Shown piece by piece: positions 1-8,858 of a stretch of 64,000 nucleotides of DNA. The notes beneath the pieces were generated by a model. It worked only from the letters and a program-made list of their open reading frames with translations, was not told the DNA's origin and searched no databases. Every line of letters begins with the position of its first letter. Position 1 is the stretch's first letter. This DNA is from Formosa undariae (GTDB taxonomy: Bacteria; Bacteroidota; Bacteroidia; Flavobacteriales; Flavobacteriaceae). A program made the position numbers and the translations under genes. The stretch lies in the NCBI RefSeq assembly GCF_042427615.1, contig NZ_JBHMEZ010000001.1, forward strand, positions 1-64,000, given 5' to 3'.

Positions 1-414
1 TCCCATAATGGCTCCATTCAAAAACACATTCTCACGACCTGTTAATTCCGGATGGAATCCTGTTCCTACCTCTAATAATGATGCGATACGTCCTCTCGCT
101 TTTATGCTTCCTGTGGTTGGCGCTGTTACACGACTCAATAATTTTAGTAACGTAGATTTACCAGCACCATTTTTACCTATAATACCTAAAACCTCTCCCT
201 GTTCTACTTCAAAATTAATATCTTGTAATGCCCAAACATAGTCAGACGATCCCTTACTTGTACGGTCATTAGAATCTCCTATTTTCAAGTACGGATCTTC
301 TTTCCCTCTAGCGGTATGCCACCAACGGTTCATATCGTGAGCAAAGCTACCTGTACCAACTGTACCTAAACGGTACTGTTTATTTAAATTTTCTACTTTT
401 ATTGCGGGTTTCAT
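1..414 (-). CDS. wzt: Second Wzt-like ABC exporter ATPase, 3' part outside the window
   Basis: This is the N-terminal 138 codons of a polysaccharide ABC-exporter ATPase; the rest lies beyond the left edge. It begins MKPAIKVENL, and the Walker A motif GKNGAGKST is followed by the typical TGRENVFLNG stretch. It aligns without gaps to the N-terminus of the complete ATPase at 4279-5547, with most differences between residues 47 and 75. The family energises export of lipid-linked O-antigen or capsule chains with an ABC-2 permease. The permease that should precede it is a decayed fragment, so this copy may depend on the intact permease or may encode nothing functional. The missing C-terminus would decide whether a carbohydrate-binding domain is present. 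Confidence 0.85.
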   Translation of the reverse strand, partial: MKPAIKVENLNKQYRLGTVGTGSFAHDMNRWWHTARGKEDPYLKIGDSNDRTSKGSSDYVWALQDINFEVEQGEVLGIIGKNGAGKSTLLKLLSRVTAPTTGSIKARGRIASLLEVGTGFHPELTGRENVFLNGAIMG

Positions 415-658
415 TTTAGTCTTGTTTAAAATAATTAAACAGTATCCATAAAGCTTTTTTCAACTTTACTAAATGTAAGCGTTCATACAGCTAATAAAAT
501 ATCAATAACACTATATCCTAAAGCTTTCCATGAAAAATTACCAACACCCAAAAAAGCATATCTAAATGTTTCTATAATAACATTCATGGGATTTGCCATA
601 ATAGCCAGCTTTATTTTTTCGTCCGTAATAGTATTAGCAGGATATATTATTGGGGTAG
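1..658. repeat. Long direct repeat, copy A (wzt 5' end and wzm 3' end)
   Basis: The stretch is homologous to 5134-5797. The first 414 bases align base for base with no indels (position 1 matches 5134, position 414 matches 5547). The homology continues through the wzm-wzt spacer into the permease 3' end, with a small deletion and scattered changes, and stops abruptly at about 658. The two copies flank the module at 751-4294, a layout that permits recombination between copies. The repeat continues left of the window by an unknown distance. Confidence 0.85.
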
Positions 659-677
659 AAAACAGAATAAAGTGCAT
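435..677 (-). pseudogene. Remnant of a Wzm-like ABC-2 permease
   Basis: This is the C-terminal quarter of a second polysaccharide-export permease. The readable part (STPIIYPANTITDEK and following) matches residues of the intact permease at 5568-6431. A TGA replaces a glycine codon shortly before the end, after which the original frame resumes and finishes with LTFSKVEKSFMDTV at the stop codon at 435-437. Two codons are also missing next to the TGA. Everything upstream of the STPIIYP segment, about 210 residues, is gone; in-frame TAG codons lie just before the apparent ATG at 677. It cannot form a membrane channel. The short open frame should not be annotated as a functional protein. Confidence 0.85.
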
Positions 678-750
678 GTCCTACTAAAACGACACAATTA
701 TAGGTTGGTATAATTATTGAAAAAAAATACTTTTTTTCATAAATCAAATG

Positions 751-1962
751 TTATTTTTTAAAAGAAAAAAACCGAAAAAATGATATAATTTTATTTCCTA
801 ACTTAAACGAATTTGAATTTTCATATCGCGACTTTAATAAAGATCCTATTTCTGTAGTAATTGCTTGTGGAACAAATTGTATATTTCTTTTCATAATTTT
901 ATCCTTAGGTATTTCTGAACTGAAATCAGATGTTTTGGCTAACGTATAAAAATCGCCTTCTAAGTTGTATGTTATATTTAATTCTTTAGGAATTAAATCA
1001 TATCCAAATTGTTTAATTGGTTTTAAACACGTTTTAGATGAAATTAAATATTCCGAATTAATTTTGTTTAAGTTTTTAGTTCCATTTAAATCAAATTCTA
1101 CATCATATCCTTGTAAAGACTGACTTAATACATAATTACTATTATCTTTATGATACTCTAAATTATAGTCGTAAACAGAGTTTGAAGCTTCTAAAGTTAC
1201 AAATTTGTATTTGCCATTAGAATTATCTAGGACAGCTTGATTATGCAAGTGCTTCTGAAAATAATGTGTACCCGCCTCTCCAAAGTTTGTACTAAGAGCC
1301 TTATTAGGATAAACCACAAATAAATCCTTTTTTACTAAATAATTATAAAAGTATTTTTTCCAGGAAGATTCAGGCCAAATGTGTAATACATCTTCCGGAA
1401 GCAAGCTATTTTTGTCAATTTTTAAATCTCCTCTCTCATAGCAGTCTTTAAATGCTAGCCATTGTTCTTTGGTCCAATATTGCCCCCATGAACTTGGTAC
1501 TTGCATAAAAAACACATCCGCAGCTTGATCTAATGGAACAAACCTTGAATTGCTATATTCATCAATTTGATTTGTATATAAAGATATCTGGCCTATACGT
1601 TCATCCCCCTTATAAAACTGATCAGCTTCTATAATAAATTTAAAAAAATTAGGAGCAACCCATAAATCATCTTCTAACATTATTATTCCATCGTAATCTT
1701 TAACCAAATCTCCACAATATAATATATGCTTCCTTAATCCTAAATTATTTTTATGAGCTATAACTTTCTTTTCACCAAATTTCCAACTAAAATCATTTGC
1801 AACATTCTCGCAATCAAAAACACCCGAGTAATCACAGCTAACAATTAGATCAATTTTATACGACTTTGGGTAATTAGCATTTTCAATACTTTTTAAGAGC
1901 CGATTTAATGATTCTGGTCTATTATAAGTTGCTATTACAATTACGATACTTCTGTAAGACAT
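751..1962 (-). CDS. Family 2-like glycosyltransferase
   Basis: A 403-residue GT-A-type glycosyltransferase probably adding a sugar to the capsule or O-antigen repeat. The N-terminus (IVIVIATYNRPESLNRLLKSI) is the classical nucleotide-sugar-binding start, and LEDDL near residue 97 is the metal-binding acidic motif. No signal peptide or membrane helix is evident, so it is probably a cytoplasmic or peripheral inner-membrane enzyme. It reads with the pyruvyl transferase 33 bp upstream, between the two copies of the exporter genes. The donor and acceptor cannot be told from sequence. The length is normal for the family with a long C-terminal extension of unknown role. Confidence 0.8.
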   Translation of the reverse strand: MSYRSIVIVIATYNRPESLNRLLKSIENANYPKSYKIDLIVSCDYSGVFDCENVANDFSWKFGEKKVIAHKNNLGLRKHILYCGDLVKDYDGIIMLEDDLWVAPNFFKFIIEADQFYKGDERIGQISLYTNQIDEYSNSRFVPLDQAADVFFMQVPSSWGQYWTKEQWLAFKDCYERGDLKIDKNSLLPEDVLHIWPESSWKKYFYNYLVKKDLFVVYPNKALSTNFGEAGTHYFQKHLHNQAVLDNSNGKYKFVTLEASNSVYDYNLEYHKDNSNYVLSQSLQGYDVEFDLNGTKNLNKINSEYLISSKTCLKPIKQFGYDLIPKELNITYNLEGDFYTLAKTSDFSSEIPKDKIMKRNIQFVPQAITTEIGSLLKSRYENSNSFKLGNKIISFFRFFSFKK

Positions 1963-1995
1963 TTAAAAGAAATTTAAGATTAAAATTGAAGATTA

Positions 1996-3132
1996 TTAGT
2001 TAAAAAAACTAATAACTTCTTTCCACATATCCTCCGTTTGCTCTTTAATATTTTCAACATTGGAAGATGAAGAATTTAAATCTGCATCCAAAAAATTTGT
2101 AATTTTTTTTATTTCAAAAATGAAATCATCCATAGCAAGAATATTATTTTCAAAACCATAGTCCTTCATCAATTCTTCATATTTATGACTCCAACTTGTA
2201 CAAAATGTTGGAATACTTTGGTTCAACCCACTAACAACTCCATGAAATCTGGATGAGATTAATAATTTAGAATTTCCAATTACTCCTTTTACTTCTATTG
2301 CATCAAGATTATTTAAAACTAAGTAATTATTATACCCATCTAAATTCTTTTCTAATTGTTTGATAAGTTCCCAATCGTCATTTCCTTCATGATTTAATAA
2401 TATTATTTTTTCATTTATATTCTTGAAATGAACAATTAGGTCTGACAAATATGATAAATATTTATCACCTACTTTATCATCTGTATGCGTTAGCATTTTA
2501 GAATTTGGTATAATACAAATTCCACCCTTAACTTTCTTAAATAATTTTGAAGGAATATCTGCTTCAAATAAACATGTAAAATCTGGAGCTAATTTAATTT
2601 TATCACTATTTGGAAATAATTCTGTAATGTATTTATATGATGTTTTATCTCTTGCATAAAAAACATCTCCATATTCAAAAACAGTCTTCATTACTTCTTT
2701 AGACAACTCATCATTAAATGGTCCAAATGCTTGTGGTAGGAAAATAATTTTAACTCCATTTTTTTTCTTTTTTGAATAATATTCTTTTATTTCAGTTAAA
2801 TATTTTTCAGAATAGAAGCTTATCCATTGATCTCCGAATTGAAATCCTCCGGCATCTAAAATAACTTTGATGTCAGTTTCTTTGACTAATCCATATTTTT
2901 GTAAAAAATATTCAGATATAAAGTCATCAATTGTAATTTTAAATCTTTTAAAATTCGGTATTTGATAAAGACCTGCTTTACGTATTTGAGATTGATCTGT
3001 AAATAAGCAATTTCTCCCTGCAACAACTTTATATTTTTTTTTATCTTCTTTATACAGCTTATCTATTGTAGCTCTTAACATCAGTTGAGCTCCTTTATTA
3101 ATAAAACCTGCGTTATCTACTTGTATATACAT
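1996..3132 (-). CDS. Polysaccharide pyruvyl transferase family protein
   Basis: A 378-residue protein of the polysaccharide pyruvyl transferase family (PF04230 type). The N-terminus has the family pattern (NAGFINKGAQLMLRATID). The middle has the ILDAGGFQFGDQW region, and the C-terminal half has the conserved LISSRFHGVVSGLNQSIP motif. Family members transfer pyruvate from phosphoenolpyruvate to a sugar as a ketal, giving the polymer a negative charge; some CsaB-like members act on cell-wall glycans. It lies between a glycosyltransferase and a nitroreductase-like gene on the same strand. The family call is firm; the actual acceptor sugar is unknown. Confidence 0.85.
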   Translation of the reverse strand: MYIQVDNAGFINKGAQLMLRATIDKLYKEDKKKYKVVAGRNCLFTDQSQIRKAGLYQIPNFKRFKITIDDFISEYFLQKYGLVKETDIKVILDAGGFQFGDQWISFYSEKYLTEIKEYYSKKKKNGVKIIFLPQAFGPFNDELSKEVMKTVFEYGDVFYARDKTSYKYITELFPNSDKIKLAPDFTCLFEADIPSKLFKKVKGGICIIPNSKMLTHTDDKVGDKYLSYLSDLIVHFKNINEKIILLNHEGNDDWELIKQLEKNLDGYNNYLVLNNLDAIEVKGVIGNSKLLISSRFHGVVSGLNQSIPTFCTSWSHKYEELMKDYGFENNILAMDDFIFEIKKITNFLDADLNSSSSNVENIKEQTEDMWKEVISFFN

Positions 3133-3193
3133 CTATATTATTTTTATTATAAAAAAAATTCAATACCATTACAATAATTTGTCTTCCAAATTA

Positions 3194-4294
3194 TTAATTT
3201 ATTTCTCTAAAAATTTCATTTAATTCTTTTTTTGCTGAAAACGGAATTGGACTATCTTCATTTGCATAGCCAACCGATAGCAACATCACACCTTTCTGGT
3301 AATTTTCTAAATCTAAAATTTTCTGAACTTTATCATCCAAGCCTACTGTATCAGGATAATTTATTGGACAAGATGAGATACCTAATGACTCTAAAGAGAG
3401 CATGAGTGACATTGCAAATAAACCTCCATCTATGTATATTAAGTGTTTGTCCTGTTCTTCGGTATAAGAACTTAAGTCTCCAACAATAAAAATAAAAGAT
3501 TTAATATTATCAGAAAACATTTCAAAGCCTAGCTTTAAGGCTTTCATATTATTTAATCTTTGTCCAGTAATGTAAAGCACCTCGAAAGGTTGTCTATTGC
3601 ATGCACTTGGAGAAGATAGTGAAGATTCTACTGCTTGTTTTATTAATTTAACATTTACTTTTTTATCATTATACCAACGAACTGAATGGCGTCTTTTAAA
3701 TAAAGAATCTAATTCAGAGAACCCGATATTTGATATTGGTAATTTCGAATAGTTATACGGTATATGTAAATTAACATTTTCCAAATCCTTAATATTGAAC
3801 TTATTAAACATTATTTTCCATTTTTCACTTAGATACTGCAAATCCTCATCAAGCTTCACCAGTTGAAAATAGTTATTTAAAACGTCCACACTCCATTTAT
3901 GAAATGGTGTATTTACATATTTTGTATTTAAAAGTTCTTCAACACCAAATACAGTCTCTTCTATATAATCTTTAGCAAACATTTCTCTTTTAACTAGGAG
4001 ACTTGCAGATATTCCTTTTTCAATTCTATGAATATTCCTTCTAGTTCTAGCATAAACTCCTGAAGATAACTTATTTGATGAAAAATTGAATTTACCATTT
4101 AAGATTCTGTAATGTTCATTATCAAAGCTATTATCAAATAATGAATAATATATTGTACTTTTAATTGGTGACGAAATTGCCCAAGAAATATAATGTTTTT
4201 TTTTATTATCAAATCGAGTTCGTAACCTATAAATTAAGGACAGAGTAATTTTTAAAATTAACTGATCTATTTTTTGTTTCATAAAATTTGCCAA
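3194..4294 (-). CDS. Nitroreductase-fold protein of a polysaccharide locus
   Basis: A 366-residue protein with an FMN-dependent nitroreductase fold in its C-terminal half. FKRRHSVRWYNDKKV near residue 205 is the family entry motif, followed by SSPSACNRQPFEV and, near the end, LGISSCPINYPD. The N-terminal 190 residues are an uncharacterised extension. Such proteins often sit beside pyruvyl transferases in polysaccharide loci, but no reaction has been settled to my knowledge. The start overlaps the 3' end of the Wzt-like gene by 16 bp, implying co-transcription and coupled translation. A redox step on a sugar precursor is possible but is inference. Confidence 0.75.
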   Translation of the reverse strand: MANFMKQKIDQLILKITLSLIYRLRTRFDNKKKHYISWAISSPIKSTIYYSLFDNSFDNEHYRILNGKFNFSSNKLSSGVYARTRRNIHRIEKGISASLLVKREMFAKDYIEETVFGVEELLNTKYVNTPFHKWSVDVLNNYFQLVKLDEDLQYLSEKWKIMFNKFNIKDLENVNLHIPYNYSKLPISNIGFSELDSLFKRRHSVRWYNDKKVNVKLIKQAVESSLSSPSACNRQPFEVLYITGQRLNNMKALKLGFEMFSDNIKSFIFIVGDLSSYTEEQDKHLIYIDGGLFAMSLMLSLESLGISSCPINYPDTVGLDDKVQKILDLENYQKGVMLLSVGYANEDSPIPFSAKKELNEIFREIN

Positions 4295-5547
4295 TTTTGA
4301 TCTATAAAAAATAAGTTTTCTTTATTGTCAGGTAACTTCCCTACTCCATAAAAATCACTATTCTCGACATTTAGAGTTAATGCATCCTTAACTCTATCTA
4401 CAGAGGTTCCATCAACATGAAATGATAAATTGATAATATATGTTCCCTCTTTTAAATTACACCGTGGTATACTACAAATTATTTCTCCTTCTTTGTTAGA
4501 TGTAAATGTATCAATACCACCATATATATTACCGAGATGTAATAATTTCTGATCATTTTGGTTATATATACCTATAAACAGCCTACAATTTTTTACTATC
4601 CCTCTAGATTTAAATTTTACATGAATTTTAAAAGGGTCTCCTGCAAAAATATTATTATTCTTTAGGCCTATAGAAGTAATATGAGCGCTTGTAACTTGTA
4701 TAGGTTGAGATTCTAATTTTAAATTTTTACAAACATATTCAGCATCAAATTTAGATACATTCACTTTACTATAGGTGTCTATAACAGAATCTATATTTCC
4801 TGTTTTAGTAACTGTTCCATTTTGTAATAATATTCCGCTGGTACAAAGATTTTTAACAGAGGCCATATTATGACTTACAAACAACACTGTTCTACCTCCT
4901 TCTGTAGAAACACTTTTCATTTTACCAATGGCTTTTTTTTGAAATTCGGCATCACCTACTGCCAAAACCTCATCTACAATTAAGATTTCTGGTTCTAGAT
5001 GTGCCGCAACCGCGAAAGCAAGTCTTACATACATCCCTGAAGAATATCGTTTAACAGGTGTATCTATATAACGTTCACATCCTGCAAAATCTACAATCTC
5101 ATCAAATTTTAAGCTAATTTCTTGTTTGGTCATTCCCATAATGGCTCCATTCAAAAACACATTCTCACGACCTGTTAATTCCGGATGGAATCCTGTTCCT
5201 ACCTCTAATAATGATGCGATACGTCCTCTCGCTTTTATACTCCCTGTGGTTGGCGCTGTTACACGACTCAATAATTTTAGTAACGTAGATTTACCCGCAC
5301 CATTTTTACCTATAATACCTAGCACGTCTCCTTGTTGAACATCAAAATTTATATCTTGTAAAGCCCAAACATAGTCAGAATCTCCTTTTTTTGATCTGTC
5401 GTTTGCTTCTCCTATTTTTAAGTACGGGTCCTCTTTCCCTCTAGCGGTATGCCACCAACGGTTCATATCGTGAGCAAAGCTACCTGTACCTACTGTACCT
5501 AAACGGTACTGTTTACTTAAATTTTCTACTTTTATTGCGGGTTTCAT
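4279..5547 (-). CDS. wzt: Wzt-like polysaccharide ABC exporter ATPase with C-terminal binding domain
   Basis: A 422-residue ATPase subunit of an ABC exporter for lipid-linked polysaccharide. Residues 1-250 are the nucleotide-binding domain: Walker A GKNGAGKST, signature YSSGMYVRLAFA, Walker B ILIVDEVLAVGD and a switch histidine in FVSHNM. Residues from about 265 to 422 match the Wzt_C type, a beta-sandwich that in O8/O9a exporters recognises the modified chain end. This would couple export to chain termination in the cytoplasm. It lies 20 bp after the permease gene and overlaps the nitroreductase-like gene by 16 bp. Its 5' 414 bp are duplicated at the left edge of the window. Confidence 0.9.
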   Translation of the reverse strand: MKPAIKVENLSKQYRLGTVGTGSFAHDMNRWWHTARGKEDPYLKIGEANDRSKKGDSDYVWALQDINFDVQQGDVLGIIGKNGAGKSTLLKLLSRVTAPTTGSIKARGRIASLLEVGTGFHPELTGRENVFLNGAIMGMTKQEISLKFDEIVDFAGCERYIDTPVKRYSSGMYVRLAFAVAAHLEPEILIVDEVLAVGDAEFQKKAIGKMKSVSTEGGRTVLFVSHNMASVKNLCTSGILLQNGTVTKTGNIDSVIDTYSKVNVSKFDAEYVCKNLKLESQPIQVTSAHITSIGLKNNNIFAGDPFKIHVKFKSRGIVKNCRLFIGIYNQNDQKLLHLGNIYGGIDTFTSNKEGEIICSIPRCNLKEGTYIINLSFHVDGTSVDRVKDALTLNVENSDFYGVGKLPDNKENLFFIDQNWQIL

Positions 5548-5797
5548 TTTATTCTTGTTTTAAATAATTAAACAGTATCCATAAAGCTTTTTTCAACTTT
5601 ATTAAATGTAAGCGTTCCTACTACCATTAAAACAACCATAACAATAACACTATAGGCTAAAGCTCCCCAAGAAAAATTACCTACACCTAAAAAAGCATAT
5701 CTAAATGTTTCTATAATACCACTCATAGGGTTAGCCATAATAGCCATTTTTATTTTTTCATCGGTAATGGTATTTGCAGGGTAAATTATTGGGGTAG
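5134..5797. repeat. Long direct repeat, copy B
   Basis: This copy covers the 5' third of the intact wzt gene, the 20-bp spacer and the 3' end of the intact wzm gene. It is the counterpart of positions 1-658. Similarity is near perfect inside wzt and lower in the permease. The intact reading frames here suggest this is the functional copy. Confidence 0.85.
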
Positions 5798-6431
5798 CAT
5801 ACATCCCTAATTGTATTATAAAACCCAGTAAAAAAGTAAAATCGCGATATTTTGTGGTTAAAGAGGTTATTGTTAAACCTAAACCTAGGGCTAAACCTGC
5901 TGTTATTAATATTAAAACAGGAGTCAATAGAATTAAAATATTGGGTTGAATATTTGCATCAGTAAGAAGTAGGTAATATAAATATACCCCAATAAATAAA
6001 GTAAATTGAACAGCAAAAGTTAACATCTTAGAAAAAACAACACTAATTGGAGATATTAAACGCGGAAAATACACTTTTCCGAAAACACCTTTATTAGAAT
6101 TAAAAGTATTGGAAGCACTACCTAATACAGTGGCAAAATAATTCCACATTACAATTCCTGATAAGTAAAATACAGCTTGCGGCATACCATCGGTACTCAT
6201 TTTTGCTATACCTCCAAACACTACCATAAACATAATAGTGGTTAAAATAGGTTGTATAAAGAACCAAAGTGGCCCAAATATGGTTTGTTTATATACGGCA
6301 ACAAAATCGCGACGTACAAATAAGGATAATAAATCCTTATATTTCCACACTTCTTTTAAATTAAGATCGAATAATTTAGATTTAGGATATATTTCTATAG
6401 TCCAATCATCTTCTTGTAATGAGTCTTGCAT
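5568..6431 (-). CDS. wzm: Wzm-like ABC-2 permease for polysaccharide export
   Basis: A 287-residue inner-membrane permease of the ABC-2 family. It has a cytoplasmic amphipathic N-terminus (DLLSLFVRRDFVAVYKQTIFGPLW, given here only as the family's landmark region at residues 33-56), then about six hydrophobic segments, ending with FNKVEKSFMDTV. With Wzt it moves undecaprenol-linked O-antigen or capsule chains across the inner membrane. The stop lies 20 bp before the wzt start and the gene begins 4 bp after the epimerase stop, so the genes form one transcription unit. Length and topology are normal for the family. A broken second copy is present at 435-677. Confidence 0.9.
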   Translation of the reverse strand: MQDSLQEDDWTIEIYPKSKLFDLNLKEVWKYKDLLSLFVRRDFVAVYKQTIFGPLWFFIQPILTTIMFMVVFGGIAKMSTDGMPQAVFYLSGIVMWNYFATVLGSASNTFNSNKGVFGKVYFPRLISPISVVFSKMLTFAVQFTLFIGVYLYYLLLTDANIQPNILILLTPVLILITAGLALGLGLTITSLTTKYRDFTFLLGFIIQLGMYATPIIYPANTITDEKIKMAIMANPMSGIIETFRYAFLGVGNFSWGALAYSVIVMVVLMVVGTLTFNKVEKSFMDTV

Positions 6432-6435
6432 AATG

Positions 6436-7458
6436 TTAGTTATAATAATTTTTATACCATGTTATAAAGTTCGATACCCCTTGTATAACATCGGTTTTGG
6501 GTTGATATTGATATTGTGTTTTAATCTTAGTCACATCGGCATACGTTTGTTTTACATCTCCTGCTTGCATAGGTAACATATCTTTAATTGCTGGTTTGTC
6601 TAGTGCTTTTTCTATAGCTTCTATATAGTCTAGCAATTTTACAGGTTGGCTATTACCAATATTGTACAGTTTGTATAATTGACTGGAGTCCGAAGGTTCT
6701 AAAAGTGTAGCAATAACACCTGAAACAATATCTTCTATATATGTAAAGTCTCGAGATAAATCTCCGTTATTAAACACCTTGATGGGTTTATCGTTAATAA
6801 TAGCATCTGTAAATAAGCACATGGCCATATCTGGTCTACCCCATGGTCCGTAAACCGTAAAGAAACGTAAGCCTATGGTTTCAAAACCGTATAAATGACT
6901 ATACGTATGGGCCATAAGTTCGTTAGCCTTCTTTGTTGCAGCATACAAACTAATTGGATGATCTACATTAGCAGTTTCTTGAAAAGGAACCGCATCGCTA
7001 TTACCATAAACACTAGAACTACTCGCATAAACCAATTTAGATATCCCGCTATGACGACAACATTCTAATACATTTAAAAAACCAATCAAATTACTATCGG
7101 CATAAGCATTTGGATTTTCTAATGAATAACGCACACCTGCTTGAGCGGCTAAATTACACACTAAGTCTATTGCATGAGTTTTAAACAAATTTGGAAGAGC
7201 TTCTCTGTCTTCTAAATTCATTTTAATGAATTGCATACGATCTCCAACGTTAACACTAGAGCTCATGTTCAATTCTTTCTCTGCTTGCTCTCTTTGAATT
7301 CCTAGTTCTGCTAATCGTGCATACTTTAAGTCAATATCGTAATAATCATTTATATTATCAATACCAATTACGTTATGCCCAAGTTCTAAAAGTTGTTTAG
7401 ACACATAAAAGCCTATAAATCCAGCTGCTCCAGTAACAAGAATAGTTTTAGTTTCCAT
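6436..7458 (-). CDS. UDP-glucuronate 4-epimerase-like NAD-dependent epimerase
   Basis: A 340-residue short-chain dehydrogenase/reductase making UDP-galacturonate from UDP-glucuronate. The Rossmann motif GAAGFIG is at residues 10-16, the catalytic YxxxK at Y172-K176 (YAATK), and the SSSSVYG segment just before it. NLAAQAGVRYSLENP and the GPWGRPDMA loop are hallmarks that separate UDP-GlcA 4-epimerases from GalE. It is cytoplasmic. The gene starts 1 bp after the end of ugd, which makes the substrate, so the pair supplies acidic sugar donors for the polymer. The family call is strong; substrate specificity is inferred from motifs and neighbour. Confidence 0.85.
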   Translation of the reverse strand: METKTILVTGAAGFIGFYVSKQLLELGHNVIGIDNINDYYDIDLKYARLAELGIQREQAEKELNMSSSVNVGDRMQFIKMNLEDREALPNLFKTHAIDLVCNLAAQAGVRYSLENPNAYADSNLIGFLNVLECCRHSGISKLVYASSSSVYGNSDAVPFQETANVDHPISLYAATKKANELMAHTYSHLYGFETIGLRFFTVYGPWGRPDMAMCLFTDAIINDKPIKVFNNGDLSRDFTYIEDIVSGVIATLLEPSDSSQLYKLYNIGNSQPVKLLDYIEAIEKALDKPAIKDMLPMQAGDVKQTYADVTKIKTQYQYQPKTDVIQGVSNFITWYKNYYN

Positions 7459-7459
7459 A

Positions 7460-8851
7460 TTATTGTCCGATTACATAAACTTGGAAGCCTATTTTCTCTA
7501 AGGCAACTTTATCTAATACGCTACGGCCATCAAATACAAATGCAGGTTTTTGCATATTATCATAAATTTTTTGCCAGTCGTATGTTTTAAACTCATCCCA
7601 TTCTGTTAACACAGCAATAGCGTGAGCATCTTCTAAAGCTTCATAAGGATCGTTTACAACTGTAAGTCCTTTTTTATTTGAAGCAGTATCTCTAGTTTGT
7701 AAGTAATCTAGATCGCCATACATTTGTTGAGCCGTTACTTTAGGATCGTAGGCCACAATACTTGCTTGCTCATCTAATAATATATCTGCAACATAAATGG
7801 CAGCAGATTCTCTTGTATCGTTAGTATCTTTTTTGAACGCCCAACCTAAAAATGCGATTTTTTTACCTGAAACAGTGTTATATAAAGTCTTAACGATGTT
7901 TTTAGCGAAACGATGCTTTTGGTGATCGTTCATAATGATAACTTGTTCCCAGTAATCGGCAACAGCATCTAAACCATAAGATTTTGAGATATAAACTAAG
8001 TTCAAAATATCCTTTTGAAAACAAGAACCTCCAAATCCAACAGAGGCTTTTAAAAACTTAGGTCCTATACGACTATCTTTCCCTATTGCTCTTCCTACCT
8101 CATTCACATCTGCTCCCGTAACTTCACATAGTTCTGACAACGAATTTATAGAAGATACTCGCTGCGCTAAAAATGCATTCGCAGTTAATTTAGATAATTC
8201 TGACGACCATAAGTTAGTCGTAATAATGTTTTCTTTAGCTACCCATGTCCCATAAACGTTTACAAGAGCATCTATCGCTTCTAATCCTTCTGGGGTTTGT
8301 TCACCACCAATAAGTACACGATCTGGAGCCATTAAATCTTCAACAGCAGTTCCTTCAGCTAAAAACTCAGGATTTGATAAAATTTGAAATTTAGCACCAT
8401 TACCTGTATTGTCTAAAATACTCTTAATAGCTTGTGCTGTACGTACTGGTAACGTAGATTTTTCAACAATAATTTTATTACTTGTAGATACACGCGCAAT
8501 TTGACGTGCACATAATTCGATATATTTTAAGTCGGCTGCCATTCCTTTTCCGACACCGTAAGTTTTTGTTGGTGTGTTTACAGAAATAAATACCATTTCG
8601 GCTTCATCAATAGCTTTATCTACTTCTGTAGAAAAAAATAAGTTTCTTCCACGAGCTTCACCCACAACTTTATCTAAACCAGGCTCATAAATTGGTAAAT
8701 TATCTAAATTAGTATCATTCCATGCAGCAATACGCTCTACATTTAAATCTACTACAGTAACTTTAATTCCTGGATTCTTTTGTGCGATTACCGCCATTGT
8801 AGGGCCTCCAACATAACCCGCGCCTATACAGCAAATGTTCTTAATTTTCAT
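7460..8851 (-). CDS. ugd: UDP-glucose 6-dehydrogenase
   Basis: A 463-residue cytoplasmic enzyme oxidising UDP-glucose to UDP-glucuronate with two NAD+. The N-terminal Rossmann motif GAGYVG is at residues 10-15 and the catalytic cysteine is Cys277 in GFGGSCFQKD. Length and motifs resemble the animal-type enzyme rather than the shorter E. coli form, which is common in Bacteroidota. The central dimerisation helix and the C-terminal UDP-binding domain (AFKKDTNDTRESAA) are both present. It is followed directly by the UDP-GlcA epimerase and preceded by fcl, and supplies uronic acids for the surface polysaccharide. Confidence 0.95.
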   Translation of the reverse strand: MKIKNICCIGAGYVGGPTMAVIAQKNPGIKVTVVDLNVERIAAWNDTNLDNLPIYEPGLDKVVGEARGRNLFFSTEVDKAIDEAEMVFISVNTPTKTYGVGKGMAADLKYIELCARQIARVSTSNKIIVEKSTLPVRTAQAIKSILDNTGNGAKFQILSNPEFLAEGTAVEDLMAPDRVLIGGEQTPEGLEAIDALVNVYGTWVAKENIITTNLWSSELSKLTANAFLAQRVSSINSLSELCEVTGADVNEVGRAIGKDSRIGPKFLKASVGFGGSCFQKDILNLVYISKSYGLDAVADYWEQVIIMNDHQKHRFAKNIVKTLYNTVSGKKIAFLGWAFKKDTNDTRESAAIYVADILLDEQASIVAYDPKVTAQQMYGDLDYLQTRDTASNKKGLTVVNDPYEALEDAHAIAVLTEWDEFKTYDWQKIYDNMQKPAFVFDGRSVLDKVALEKIGFQVYVIGQ

Positions 8852-8858
8852 TCTGATT

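Noticed and set aside
483..677. A functional 64-residue membrane protein
   Set aside because: It is the tail of a permease with an in-frame TGA and lost N-terminus, and the original frame continues past the stop.
678..750. An insertion-sequence end next to the decayed permease
   Set aside because: The sequence looks foreign to the permease, but I see no terminal inverted repeat pair, target duplication or transposase.
5126..5338. Plus-strand open frames such as this one and its copy at 8-241
   Set aside because: They are antisense to the conserved wzt frame, duplicate only because the DNA repeat is duplicated, and have no recognisable product.
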